Positions 42,808 through 51,645 of a stretch of 64,000 bases of DNA are shown one piece after another. Position numbers and translations under genes: made by a program. The notes under the pieces are model-generated. The model ran no database searches and was not told the DNA's origin. It saw only the letters and a list, made by a program, of their open reading frames with translations. Source of the DNA: JAHDHW01 sp963793295. Lineage in GTDB: Bacteria; Bacteroidota; Bacteroidia; Chitinophagales; Saprospiraceae. The stretch lies in NCBI GenBank assembly GCA_963793295.1, contig CAWBZX010000028.1:186001-250000 (forward strand). Direction: 5' to 3'. The stretch's first letter is position 1. Each line of letters begins with the position of its first letter.

Positions 42808-43541
42808 ATAATTCACAGGAATACATTATCAAGGCCAGTAATCTCACCAAACAATTTGGTGATTTCAAAGCTGTTGATTCGATTAGTTTTGAAGTTAGCA
42901 AAGGAGAAATATTCGGCTTTTTAGGAGCGAACGGGGCAGGGAAAACCACTGCCATGAGAATGCTTACCGGATTGAGTCGCCCAACAAGTGGTGAAGCAAC
43001 AGTTGCAGGCTTTGATGTTTACAAGCAAGCTGAAAATATCAAAAAGCGGATTGGCTATATGAGCCAGCGTTTCAGTTTGTACGAAGATATGACAGTAAGA
43101 GAAAACATCAGGTTTTATGGAGGAATTTATGGGTTGAAAAGATCTGAAATACTTTCAAAAACGGCGAAAATTATGGACGAACTTCATTTAGATTCTGTAG
43201 CGAAACAACTGGTAGGTTCTATTCCATTGGGATGGAAACAGAAGTTGGCTTTTTCGGTTTCCATGATCCATGATCCGGATATCGTTTTTCTGGATGAACC
43301 GACGGGAGGAGTTGATCCGGCAACGCGAAGGAGCTTCTGGGAAATGATCTACGAGGCAGCCGAAAGTGGCAGGACTGTTTTTGTAACGACACATTACATG
43401 GATGAAGCAGAGTATTGCGACCGGGTATCGATTATGGTGGATGGAAAAATTGATGCACTGGATAGCCCTGATGAACTAAAAAAACAATTTTCCGCAAAGA
43501 ATATGGATGAGGTGTTTTTGAAATTGGCGAGAAAAAAATAA
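42804..43541 (+). CDS. ABC transporter ATPase (second half of a YbhF-like pair, degenerate signature)
   Basis: Cytoplasmic ATPase, 245 residues. Walker A is GANGAGKTTAM and Walker B is DIVFLDEPTGGVDPATR. The ABC signature LSGGQ is replaced by IPLGWKQ, as in the C-terminal half of YbhF-like proteins. The paired ATPase site using this signature is therefore probably weak or inactive, while the other site works. The ATGA overlap with the upstream ATPase gene indicates coupled translation and supports a heterodimer. Confidence 0.92.
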   Translation: MNNSQEYIIKASNLTKQFGDFKAVDSISFEVSKGEIFGFLGANGAGKTTAMRMLTGLSRPTSGEATVAGFDVYKQAENIKKRIGYMSQRFSLYEDMTVRENIRFYGGIYGLKRSEILSKTAKIMDELHLDSVAKQLVGSIPLGWKQKLAFSVSMIHDPDIVFLDEPTGGVDPATRRSFWEMIYEAAESGRTVFVTTHYMDEAEYCDRVSIMVDGKIDALDSPDELKKQFSAKNMDEVFLKLARKK

Positions 43542-43613
43542 TAGGTCTGAGTTATAGATAAAATTATAAAGTATAAAACTTTCAAACCGCAAACTAAACA
43601 ATAAACTAAGCGA

Positions 43614-44726
43614 ATGAAACTGCGAACATTTTGGGCATTTGTAAAAAAGGAGTTTTTTCACATTTTGCGGGACAAGAGAACCTTGCTCATCCTTTTTGGT
43701 ATGCCAATCGTTCAGGTTATTCTTTTTGGTTATGCCATAACGAATGAGTTTAAAAATGCTTCTATTGCAGTTTTGGACAACTCAAAAGACTACCTGAGTA
43801 CTGAATTGGTGGAGCATTTAAAGTCATCGGGGCATTTTAAAATAACAGCTGATCTTAAAAATTACGAAGAGATGCACGATTATTTTGCAAAGGGGAGCAT
43901 CAAAATGGCTATGGTCATTCCAAATGATTTTGCCAATAAATTTTATGATGACAAAAATGCGCAGATCCAGCTGATAGCTGATGGAACCGAACCAAATTAT
44001 GCAACTACTTTGGTCAGCTACGCTACACCTATACTTTTTAGTTTTCAACAAAGAAAAAGCGAATCGCTCAATATTCCTTTCCGGATAAATATCTTAACGC
44101 GGATGATCTATAACCCGGAATTAAAAAGCGTTTACAATTTTGTCCCCGGAGTCATGGCAATGATTCTGATGCTGATTTCAGCGATGATGACAGCATTGAC
44201 GATTGCAAAAGAAAAGGAACTGGGGACCATGGAATTATTACTTGTTTCTCCATTGTCTCCCTTGTTGATTATTGTGGGAAAAGTGACACCATATGTTTTG
44301 CTTTCGTTTATCAATGCGGTGATCATTTTATTGCTTAGTGTTTTTGTTTTTGAGATGCCCATTGTAGGAAGTTTGATATTGTTGATGGGCGTTTGCATAT
44401 TATTTGTTTTGACCTCCCTTTCTTTAGGAATTTTTATTTCGACAAAAACAGATTCTCAACAGACAGCTATGTTGGCTTCTTTGATGGTATTGATGATGCC
44501 GACTATGCTGCTTTCAGGATTTGTATTTCCGATAGAAAGCATGCCCGTGCTTTTGCAAGTTATTTCCAGCGCGATACCAGCGACTTATTTTATTGATATT
44601 CTGAAAAATATAATGCTGAAAGGTACAGGATGGGAATTCATTTGGTATGCGACAACGGTACTGGCAGGAATGACCTTGTTTTTTTTAATAATAAGTTGGA
44701 AAAATTTTAAAATCCGGCTTCAATGA
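43614..44726 (+). CDS. ABC-2 type permease (YbhS/YhhJ-like)
   Basis: Inner-membrane permease of 370 residues. It has an N-terminal helix (TLLILFGMPIVQVILFGYAI), a periplasmic domain of about 140 residues, and then five C-terminal helices. The C-terminal part contains the family stretch ALTIAKEKELGTMELLLVSP and a VFPIESMP loop before the last helices. It follows the second ATPase gene by a 72-base G-poor spacer. It probably forms a heterodimer with the permease encoded next. Confidence 0.9.
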   Translation: MKLRTFWAFVKKEFFHILRDKRTLLILFGMPIVQVILFGYAITNEFKNASIAVLDNSKDYLSTELVEHLKSSGHFKITADLKNYEEMHDYFAKGSIKMAMVIPNDFANKFYDDKNAQIQLIADGTEPNYATTLVSYATPILFSFQQRKSESLNIPFRINILTRMIYNPELKSVYNFVPGVMAMILMLISAMMTALTIAKEKELGTMELLLVSPLSPLLIIVGKVTPYVLLSFINAVIILLLSVFVFEMPIVGSLILLMGVCILFVLTSLSLGIFISTKTDSQQTAMLASLMVLMMPTMLLSGFVFPIESMPVLLQVISSAIPATYFIDILKNIMLKGTGWEFIWYATTVLAGMTLFFLIISWKNFKIRLQ

Positions 44727-44844
44727 TCGAAGTTTTATGTTTTTAAGATATTGGTTTACTAGTTAAAAAGTTGGAGTCAAACTATAAACTTGTAATCAAT
44801 AAACCTCTTAACTCACTAACTACATGACCTTCTAATTACGACTT

Positions 44845-45969
44845 ATGAGAATATTATTTTATATCATACAAAAGGAGTTTTTACAGATATTTCGCAATAA
44901 AGCTATTTTGCCAATACTGACAGTTATTCCTGTAGTGCAATTGATCTTATTGTCATTTGCTGCCAGCAATGAAATCAAAAATGTAAACATTACGATTGTT
45001 GATCAGGACCATTCCAGTTATTCCCGTTTGTTGATTAGTAAAATACAAGCTTCAGAACGATTTACAATCGTCAATGCTCCAATGGATCAAAAGGAAGCAG
45101 ATAAAGATTTGCAAAGCAGTGATGCTGATATCGTCCTCACTATTCCCTCTTTTTTCGAACGAGATTTTTTAAAAGATAAAGAAGCTGATCTTCAGGTACT
45201 AGTTAATGCGATCAATGGGCAGGAGGCGACTATCGGAGCGACTTATCTGAGTAGTATTATTCAATCTTTCAATCAGGAAATTTTCGCGGAGGCTGTGCCT
45301 CGATTTGTGGTAAATAAAAACAGAATTCCAACGATAGGCATTACTCATTCCAACTGGTATAATCCAGAGTTAGACTATAAAGTTTTTATGGTGCCGGGAA
45401 TCTTAGGCGTTTTGGTGACCATTATTGTTTTGGTACTCACCGCAATGAATATCGTAAGGGAAAGAGAAATCGGAACTATCGAGCAAATCAATGTTTCTCC
45501 CATCAAAAACTGGCAATTTATTTTAGGAAAAATGCTTCCTTTTTTATTGATTGGACTGGTTGATTTATCAGTCGGATTGACTGCAGGGAAATTGATTTTT
45601 GATATTCCGTTGGTTGGGAGTTTGGGTCTTGTTTTTCTTTATTGTATTGTGAATGTTACAGCGGTTTTAGGTATAGGTTTATTGATCTCCAATTTTGCAG
45701 ATACCCAGCAGCAGGCAATGTTTATCGCATGGTTTTTTATGATGATTTTTATTTTGATGAGTGGTTTGTTTACGCCAATCGAAAGTATGCCTCAATGGGC
45801 GCAATGGATGACCGTTCCGAATCCAATGACCCACTTCGTTAGCGTGATGCGGCAGGTGCTGCTTAAAGGAAGTAATTTTTACGATGTGCAATACCAATTT
45901 GCTGTCACGGGTATTTTAGCCATTGTTTTTAACACATTAGCAGTATGGAGCTATAGCAAACAAGAGTGA
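44845..45969 (+). CDS. ABC-2 type permease (YbhR-like)
   Basis: Inner-membrane permease of 374 residues, paralogous to the preceding one. It has an N-terminal helix (ILPILTVIPVVQLILLSFAA), a periplasmic domain and a C-terminal membrane domain. The C-terminal part contains AMNIVREREIGTIEQINVSP and GLFTPIESMPQWAQWM. It is the last gene of the TetR-TolC-HlyD-ATPase-ATPase-permease-permease operon. A weak AGGGCAG/CTACCCT hairpin with A/T tails lies after the stop, shared with the convergent L-repeat gene. Confidence 0.9.
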   Translation: MRILFYIIQKEFLQIFRNKAILPILTVIPVVQLILLSFAASNEIKNVNITIVDQDHSSYSRLLISKIQASERFTIVNAPMDQKEADKDLQSSDADIVLTIPSFFERDFLKDKEADLQVLVNAINGQEATIGATYLSSIIQSFNQEIFAEAVPRFVVNKNRIPTIGITHSNWYNPELDYKVFMVPGILGVLVTIIVLVLTAMNIVREREIGTIEQINVSPIKNWQFILGKMLPFLLIGLVDLSVGLTAGKLIFDIPLVGSLGLVFLYCIVNVTAVLGIGLLISNFADTQQQAMFIAWFFMMIFILMSGLFTPIESMPQWAQWMTVPNPMTHFVSVMRQVLLKGSNFYDVQYQFAVTGILAIVFNTLAVWSYSKQE

Positions 45970-46051
45970 TAGGTTAATTTATGTTTGGAGTCTTAAAAAA
46001 AGGGCAGCATTCATATTGAAAACTACCCTAAAAAATGAATGAAACTTAATC

Positions 46052-47134
46052 TTATTGTTTATTAGCTTTCAAAATCTTTTTGACAATTATTTCATTTCCA
46101 TTGTCAATACTTAAAAAATATAGATCTGTATTATAATTATTGAGATTGATTGTGAACCGATTTATCCCATTATTTAAACTCACTTTGTCTTGAATTATAA
46201 TGCGGCCGGTAAAATCTGAAAGTGTCATAATTGCTGAACCGGTTGATTCCGTGGGAATTAAAATCGTTACTTCATCTTTTGTGGGTATTGGGAAGACTTC
46301 AACCGAAATACCTTCATTTTTTGATCTGCCAATAGGGACAAGATCAGAATACTCAAAGTATCCATCAAAATCAACGATGCGCAATCTGTAATAAGCGAAA
46401 GTCGAAGGAGCATGATCTTCCATTTCATAATTTTGGATAACATCAGAATTTCCAACAGCATTTATTCGATCGACTTCTTTAAAATCACGTTTGCCATTTA
46501 AAGATTTTTCCACGATAAATACCATGGTATTTTCTTCAGAAGCAGTTTGCCATTTTAGAACGTTGGTTCTTTCCATGGCATAACCTTTAATTGAGATCAG
46601 CTCAACAGGTAATGCGATGAGTGCACATTCAGTGTTTACTTCAGTTTCACTATTACAGCCACTATCATTGTGCTGTATTTTTATTTTACCTGTAACTCCA
46701 ACGTTATCCAGCAGAGTACATAGTCCTGAACAATCTGAAAGTATATCATTTTGCATAATTGTTAAATCACCACCTACCATGGTCAAGTTATTCAGTCCTT
46801 CTAGGCTATTTAGTTTGTTAGATCCTTTTATTTCTAATTTACCGCCAACAGTGGTTAAATTCAACAAACCATCAACATTGGTGATATTATTTGGGCCTTT
46901 GATGATCAAATTTCCGCTAATGGTTTGCAAATTTATCAAGCCATCAACATTGATAATTCCCGCTCCGTGGATGGTAATGTTTCCGGTAAAATTAGAGCAT
47001 GAAGGATATGAAGTTCCAAAATTATCAACCTCAACTTGTGTGGTAAGGGTAACATCTCCTGTTGGGCATTGGGCTAAAATAGATTGCCCGACAAGCATTA
47101 GGATGGCTATTAAGCCAGTGATTAGTTTGGTCAT
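46052..47134 (-). CDS. T9SS-secreted protein with three receptor-L-type leucine-rich repeats
   Basis: Exported protein of 361 residues from the ATG at 47134. The open frame extends 28 codons upstream, but the signal peptide LITGLIAILMLVGQSILAQC begins here. Three 24-residue repeats follow (ITNVDGLLNLTTVGGKLEI type). A cap with two Cys (LSDCSGLCTLL) closes the repeats. The rest is a beta-rich linker (ALPVELISIKGYAMERTNV) and a type A T9SS sorting domain (EVFPIPTKDEVTI ... NTDLYFLSI). It is the shorter paralogue of the gene at 47282-48796 and has a separate transcript, because a strong terminator lies between them. Confidence 0.88.
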   Translation of the reverse strand: MTKLITGLIAILMLVGQSILAQCPTGDVTLTTQVEVDNFGTSYPSCSNFTGNITIHGAGIINVDGLINLQTISGNLIIKGPNNITNVDGLLNLTTVGGKLEIKGSNKLNSLEGLNNLTMVGGDLTIMQNDILSDCSGLCTLLDNVGVTGKIKIQHNDSGCNSETEVNTECALIALPVELISIKGYAMERTNVLKWQTASEENTMVFIVEKSLNGKRDFKEVDRINAVGNSDVIQNYEMEDHAPSTFAYYRLRIVDFDGYFEYSDLVPIGRSKNEGISVEVFPIPTKDEVTILIPTESTGSAIMTLSDFTGRIIIQDKVSLNNGINRFTINLNNYNTDLYFLSIDNGNEIIVKKILKANKQ

Positions 47135-47201
47135 TGTAAGATTCCTTTTTCTTGAAAAATATGTTATAAGCCTTGGTGTTCTAGTAGCTGGGGAAGGTTG
47201 A

Positions 47202-47238
47202 AAAAAAAACCACCTCACAATTTGGAGGTGGTTTTTTT
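47202..47238 (-). terminator. Rho-independent terminator between the two L-repeat genes
   Basis: AAAAAACCACCTC and GAGGTGGTTTTTT form a 13-base perfect stem with an 8-base loop; runs of A and T flank it on both strands. It ends the minus-strand gene at 47282. Confidence 0.9.
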
Positions 47239-47281
47239 CTCAAAGTATTAGTTCTAGTGTATAGCTCTCAGAGTTATTAAA

Positions 47282-48796
47282 TTATTTAACAACTACGAAG
47301 TTCGATGAGATATGAGTGGAATTGTCTGTAATAACTATCGTGTAAATTCCAGTGTTAAATTTTGTAATATCAAGAGCCTTGTAAGCCATTTTGTTTGAAA
47401 GATCAACTTCTTCCGTGTGTACCAATCTGCCTTGAGCATTGAAAATGCTATAAGTTCCACTTTGAGCTTCAAATCCTGCAAAACGGATCGTAATTTCATT
47501 TTTAGCAATTGTAGGATAAGCAACTACTTCAGCAACTTCAGCTTTAGTCATTTTTACAAGTACCAAATCAGAATAGGAATAATCTCCATCAAAATCGACT
47601 TGCTTCAAACGATAATACGCTGCAGTGATTGGTTGAGCATCAACAAATATGTAATCACTGGCTTTTGTTGTAGTTCCATTTCCGGATACGATGCCGATAA
47701 TCTCAAAGTTTCTTCCATCAGCAGCACGCTCTACTTCAAAATGTTTGTTATTTGATTCTGAAGCAGTAGCCCAGTCAAGCACTACATTTTGATTTTTTGC
47801 ATCTTCCTTAGCTCTGAAGTTTATAAGTTCAACAGGTAGTGCTATAAGACATTCCGCCTCTAAAGTAGGAAGGTCACTACAAGGGCTACCAGGAAAATTA
47901 GAGCTAAAAAATGCATTCTCTCCAGGCAGAAGAGCATCTAACATTTTACATATCCCGATACAATCAGCTAATGTAGGATTATTCTTTACATCGATACCTC
48001 CTCCTATGAAAGTAACATTATCTAAACCAGTTAAGTTGGGTAAATTTTTATTACCTAAAATTCTAACATCATCACCTATAGACGTAAGATTACTTAAGCC
48101 AGTGATGTCAGTCAAATTGTCATTACCATTTAATTTGAAGTCACCCCCAATGGAAGTAAGGCTACTCAAGCCATCCAAATCTGTTAATGCATCATTATCA
48201 TCGATATTTAAGTCGGTTCCAATAGAAGCAAGCATGCTCAATCCATCCAGATTTGCCAATGCATCATTTCCATCTATTACTAAACTATCTCCAATAGAAG
48301 TAAGGCTACTTAAGCCATCTAAATCTGTTAATGCATTATTTTCTTTAATGTAGAGCTCACCAGAAATTGTAGTTAATGAACTCAGTGCATCTAAGTTTAA
48401 TAGCGCATCACAAGTACTAATTTCGATATCTCCTGCAGTTGTTAGATTATCTAATCCATTCAGGCTGGCTAGCATAGCACAGTTTTCAATATCCAACTCA
48501 CCATTTATAGAGGTAATATTCGTCAGATCGGCAAGGTCAGTAAGCATAGTACACATTTGGATACTGAGTTCACCATCAATTGTAGTCAAGCCACTAAGTC
48601 CGTTCAGGTTTGTAATGTTACCTTTTACTTTTAGTGTATAACCACTTGGCCAGACGGTACATCCTGGATAAGTAACAGGAAAAGCATCAACTTGTCCTTG
48701 GTTGTTAAGAGTAATGTTCATGGTTGGGCATTGTGCAGAAGCAGAAATGCTAAATAGAGTGGCAATAGCCATTAAGCTAATAGTTAAAAATTTCAT
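47282..48796 (-). CDS. T9SS-secreted protein with nine receptor-L-type leucine-rich repeats
   Basis: Exported protein of 504 residues with a signal peptide (LMAIATLFSISASAQC). Nine repeats of 23-24 residues follow (LTDLDGLSSLTSIGDSLVI type, about 55-270), then the two-Cys cap LADCIGICKML. The linker (ALPVELINFRAKEDAK) and the type A sorting domain (YPTIAKNEITIRF ... NTGIYTIVI) match the shorter paralogue, so the pair arose by duplication with change of repeat number. The repeats resemble the L domain of eukaryotic receptor kinases and BspA-like surface proteins; a binding role is plausible, ligand unknown. Confidence 0.88.
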   Translation of the reverse strand: MKFLTISLMAIATLFSISASAQCPTMNITLNNQGQVDAFPVTYPGCTVWPSGYTLKVKGNITNLNGLSGLTTIDGELSIQMCTMLTDLADLTNITSINGELDIENCAMLASLNGLDNLTTAGDIEISTCDALLNLDALSSLTTISGELYIKENNALTDLDGLSSLTSIGDSLVIDGNDALANLDGLSMLASIGTDLNIDDNDALTDLDGLSSLTSIGGDFKLNGNDNLTDITGLSNLTSIGDDVRILGNKNLPNLTGLDNVTFIGGGIDVKNNPTLADCIGICKMLDALLPGENAFFSSNFPGSPCSDLPTLEAECLIALPVELINFRAKEDAKNQNVVLDWATASESNNKHFEVERAADGRNFEIIGIVSGNGTTTKASDYIFVDAQPITAAYYRLKQVDFDGDYSYSDLVLVKMTKAEVAEVVAYPTIAKNEITIRFAGFEAQSGTYSIFNAQGRLVHTEEVDLSNKMAYKALDITKFNTGIYTIVITDNSTHISSNFVVVK

Positions 48797-49247
48797 TGTA
48801 AGTTTCCTTTTATGGTTAAAAAAATGCTGGGGGAGAAAAATCGTCTAAGAGGGATTTTTATTTTACTGGGGAATTAAAATAGTTTGGCTAATAGAAGGGG
48901 ATAATTTCTAAATACAAAGATATGGCAAAAATATATACATAAAATACCTCGAAAAGTGTATTTATCAATTGATTAAAAAATAATATGTGTTTGTTTTGAA
49001 GAGCATTGTTTGGTGCTTTTCTTTAACAGAATAGGGCCTTTCAGCGCTCTTAGCGTGGATTTCGTATACAGAAATTGAGTACTCCGTTTAAAAGTTGACA
49101 TTGTGTGGAACACTCGAAGGTGATACCTTTCAGTGATTCAATTTATTTACGAACAATCGGTTCTGTTTTTCTATGAGATTTTTTTCATTTTAAAAAGAAA
49201 TGAATTTATTTGCATTCAATTATTTAAAAATCGCAATTAAACACAAA
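48797..49247. other. Divergent intergenic region between an L-repeat gene and the DUF481 gene
   Basis: No gene is seen. On the plus strand TTG at 49101-49103, a 20-base spacer and TACCTTTC at 49124-49131 approach the Bacteroidota promoter consensus and may serve the DUF481 gene with a leader of about 110 bases. On the minus strand a TATCTTTG box at 48915-48922 may serve the L-repeat gene, but no TTG lies at the right distance. Confidence 0.45.
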
Positions 49248-50261
49248 ATGCAAAAAAATATATTACACTTCTTTTTATTGATACTCCCATGCTTTTCAAT
49301 TTTACATGCTCAAACAGATTCCCTTCTTTTAAAAAATGGTAACGTCATTGTCGGAGAAGCAAAAGAAATGAATAAAGGCGTTTTAATTATGAAAACTGTT
49401 TATAGCGACAGCGATTTTAAAATTGAATGGAATGGCATTAAAGAAATTTATACCGAATCAAATTATCTGATCACCATATCCGATGGTTCCAGGTATAATG
49501 GAAAGCTACAATCTTCAGATTTGGGCAAGGTAAATATAATCGAAAAGGATGGTACGGTTGAAGTGAATTTTATAAATGTGGTTTATTTGAAATCGGTTAA
49601 AACTGACTTTTGGAGCAGAGCCTATGCTTCCATTGATTTCGGTTACAGTTTTACAAAGGCGAACAATTTAAATCAAGTGAGTATTCGCAGTAGTTTGGGA
49701 TATCTTGCAGAAAAGTGGTCGGCGGATGTTTCTTATAATACAATAGGTTCTACTCAGGAAAATGCGGATGTTATTCGCCGAACCGATGGAGGATTAACTT
49801 ATAAACTTGTACTTCCGAGAGGCTGGTATCTTTTTTCTCAGCTTTCTTTTTTATCTAATACGGAGCAAAAGCTGGATCTTAGAACCAATATGAAACTCGG
49901 TGTAGGAAAGTATTTAATTCAAACCAACAAATTTTATTGGGGCTTGCAGGGAGGAGCTTCTTTAAATGATGAAAGGTTTTCGACAGAAGATTCAAATCGC
50001 CAAAGTCTGGAAGCTTTTCTCGGAACAGAGTTAAACCTCTTTGATATTGGTGACTTTAATTTACTTACAAAAGCCAATGCATATCCTAGTCTCACTGATT
50101 CGGGCAGGTGGCGTGCGGATATCGTATTGGATTTAAAATATAACCTGCCTTTAGATTTCTATACCAAATTGGGATTGACTTATAACTATGACAACCGGGC
50201 TGTTGAAGGTGGCTCGGAAGCAGATTATGTATTTCAATTCACATTTGGCTGGGAACTTTAA
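49248..50261 (+). CDS. DUF481-type outer-membrane beta-barrel protein
   Basis: Exported protein of 337 residues from the ATG at 49248. An upstream ATG at 49200 is in frame but puts a charged stretch before the signal peptide HFFLLILPCFSILHAQ. After a beta-rich N-terminal part (DSLLLKNGNVIVGEAKEM; two to three SH3-like strands) comes a DUF481/YdiY-like barrel. It starts at SRAYASIDFGYSFTKANNLNQ and ends in YVFQFTFGWEL, with the terminal aromatic residue region typical of outer-membrane barrels. Function unknown; it may act as a pore or adhesin. Confidence 0.82.
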   Translation: MQKNILHFFLLILPCFSILHAQTDSLLLKNGNVIVGEAKEMNKGVLIMKTVYSDSDFKIEWNGIKEIYTESNYLITISDGSRYNGKLQSSDLGKVNIIEKDGTVEVNFINVVYLKSVKTDFWSRAYASIDFGYSFTKANNLNQVSIRSSLGYLAEKWSADVSYNTIGSTQENADVIRRTDGGLTYKLVLPRGWYLFSQLSFLSNTEQKLDLRTNMKLGVGKYLIQTNKFYWGLQGGASLNDERFSTEDSNRQSLEAFLGTELNLFDIGDFNLLTKANAYPSLTDSGRWRADIVLDLKYNLPLDFYTKLGLTYNYDNRAVEGGSEADYVFQFTFGWEL

Positions 50262-50670
50262 AATTTATGGTGAGATCACTTTTGTCCTTTCACATAGCTG
50301 CTATTAGGGGTTTTTTGAAGATTTTAGTAACATAAATTATTTTTAACTCCTAAAACCTCACCTCATATTTTATTGCTTTGAATGAAGGTTCCCACCTAAC
50401 TGTGGGGCTTTTGAACACTTCTTTTTGTTCACTTGTTTTATTATTGTGAGGAAATTGAATAATTGATAAATATCACGTCTGCACAGTGATTTTTCTCAGT
50501 GCATTTAAATAGCAGTTTTAGATAACTTATTCATAGAAATTGCACAATGAAAAAGCATTGTAAAGCTTTACCAGGAACTTAAAACGCTGGAAAAGGTGGG
50601 ATGAGAGATGATTAATGTTAAAGGAGTCTTTATAATGGCTTAAAGAAAATCTTAGCGAAATATAAACAGA
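50262..50670. other. Gene-free region upstream of the chaperone genes
   Basis: About 400 bases without a reading frame. CCCAC-N6-GTGGG followed by GCTTTT (50391-50412) may end the DUF481 transcript. I looked for a CIRCE heat-shock operator (TTAGCACTC-N9-GAGTGCTAA) before the J-protein gene and did not find one. Confidence 0.4.
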
Positions 50671-51609
50671 ATGAATTACAAAGACTATTATAAAATACTA
50701 GGCGTAAGCAAAGATGCTTCTCAAAAAGAAATTAAAAAAGCCTACCGAAAATTAGCTGCCAAATATCACCCTGATAAAAATCCTGACGACAAAGCGGCAG
50801 AAGAAAAATTCAAGGAAGCCAACGAAGCAAACGAAGTACTTGGTGACCCTGAGAAGCGTAAAAAGTATGATACGCTCGGTAAAAACTGGGAAGCCTATCA
50901 ACAAGGCGGTGGTGACTGGCGGCAGTATGCACAACAAGACAGACCCGGCGGTGGACGTAGTTTTACTTTTGAAGGTGACGCTTCCGATTTTTTTGGGAGT
51001 AGTGGACATTCCAGCTTCTTCGATATGTTTTTCGGTGAAGGCGGAGGCCGTCGGAGAGGAGGTCGTCAAACTGCTTTCCGAGGGCAGGATATGGAAGCAG
51101 CGTTGCAAATTACACTTCTCGAAGCCTATCAGGGTAGCAAACGGACTTTTGAGCTGAATGGTAAAAAAATGAGGATCTCCATCAAACCTGGTGCTTACGA
51201 TGGACAACGACTCCGACTCAAAGGTAAAGGCCAACCCGGGGCTGGTGGAGGTAGTCCGGGGGATTTGTATATTATCCTGAAAATTCAACCTGAATCTCGC
51301 TTTCAGCGAAAAGGAGATGACCTGACTTATACTGCTAACATTGATTTATACACTGCTATTCTAGGCGGACAAATCGAGGTGCCTACGATGACTTATCCGT
51401 TAAAAATGACCATACCCAAAGGGAGTGAATCTGGTAAAATACTTCGATTGAAAGGAAAAGGAATGCCCAAATATGGAAAACCCAACGAACAAGGAAATTT
51501 ATTAGTCAAATTGAATGTGGCCTTTCCAAAAAACCTGACTGCTGAAGAAGAGATACTTTTCAAAAAACTGCAAACAATCAGAGAAGGGCACAAAGTTGAT
51601 ATGAATTAA
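50671..51609 (+). CDS. DnaJ-class J-domain protein (CbpA-like)
   Basis: Co-chaperone that stimulates DnaK. The 312-residue protein has a J domain (YYKILGVSKDASQKEIKKAY; HPD motif in AAKYHPDKNP at about 32-41). A Gly/Phe-rich linker follows (GGGRSFTFEGDASDFFG; about 80-135), then two C-terminal substrate-binding beta domains without the zinc fingers of true DnaJ. That makes it CbpA-type. It lies 36 bases upstream of clpB in the same direction, so the two disaggregation partners are probably cotranscribed. Confidence 0.92.
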   Translation: MNYKDYYKILGVSKDASQKEIKKAYRKLAAKYHPDKNPDDKAAEEKFKEANEANEVLGDPEKRKKYDTLGKNWEAYQQGGGDWRQYAQQDRPGGGRSFTFEGDASDFFGSSGHSSFFDMFFGEGGGRRRGGRQTAFRGQDMEAALQITLLEAYQGSKRTFELNGKKMRISIKPGAYDGQRLRLKGKGQPGAGGGSPGDLYIILKIQPESRFQRKGDDLTYTANIDLYTAILGGQIEVPTMTYPLKMTIPKGSESGKILRLKGKGMPKYGKPNEQGNLLVKLNVAFPKNLTAEEEILFKKLQTIREGHKVDMN

Positions 51610-51645
51610 TTTTTAACCCAATAAAACAATAAAAAATTACCCATA

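Noticed and set aside
46003..46033. AGGGCAG/CTACCCT pair between the last permease and the L-repeat gene as a terminator
   Set aside because: The stem has one mismatch in seven bases and a large loop; it is mentioned with the permease but not called.
46617..47201. Plus-strand open frame of 194 codons over the L-repeat gene
   Set aside because: It mirrors the repetitive coding of the minus-strand gene, which has a signal peptide and a sorting domain; the antisense frame has neither.
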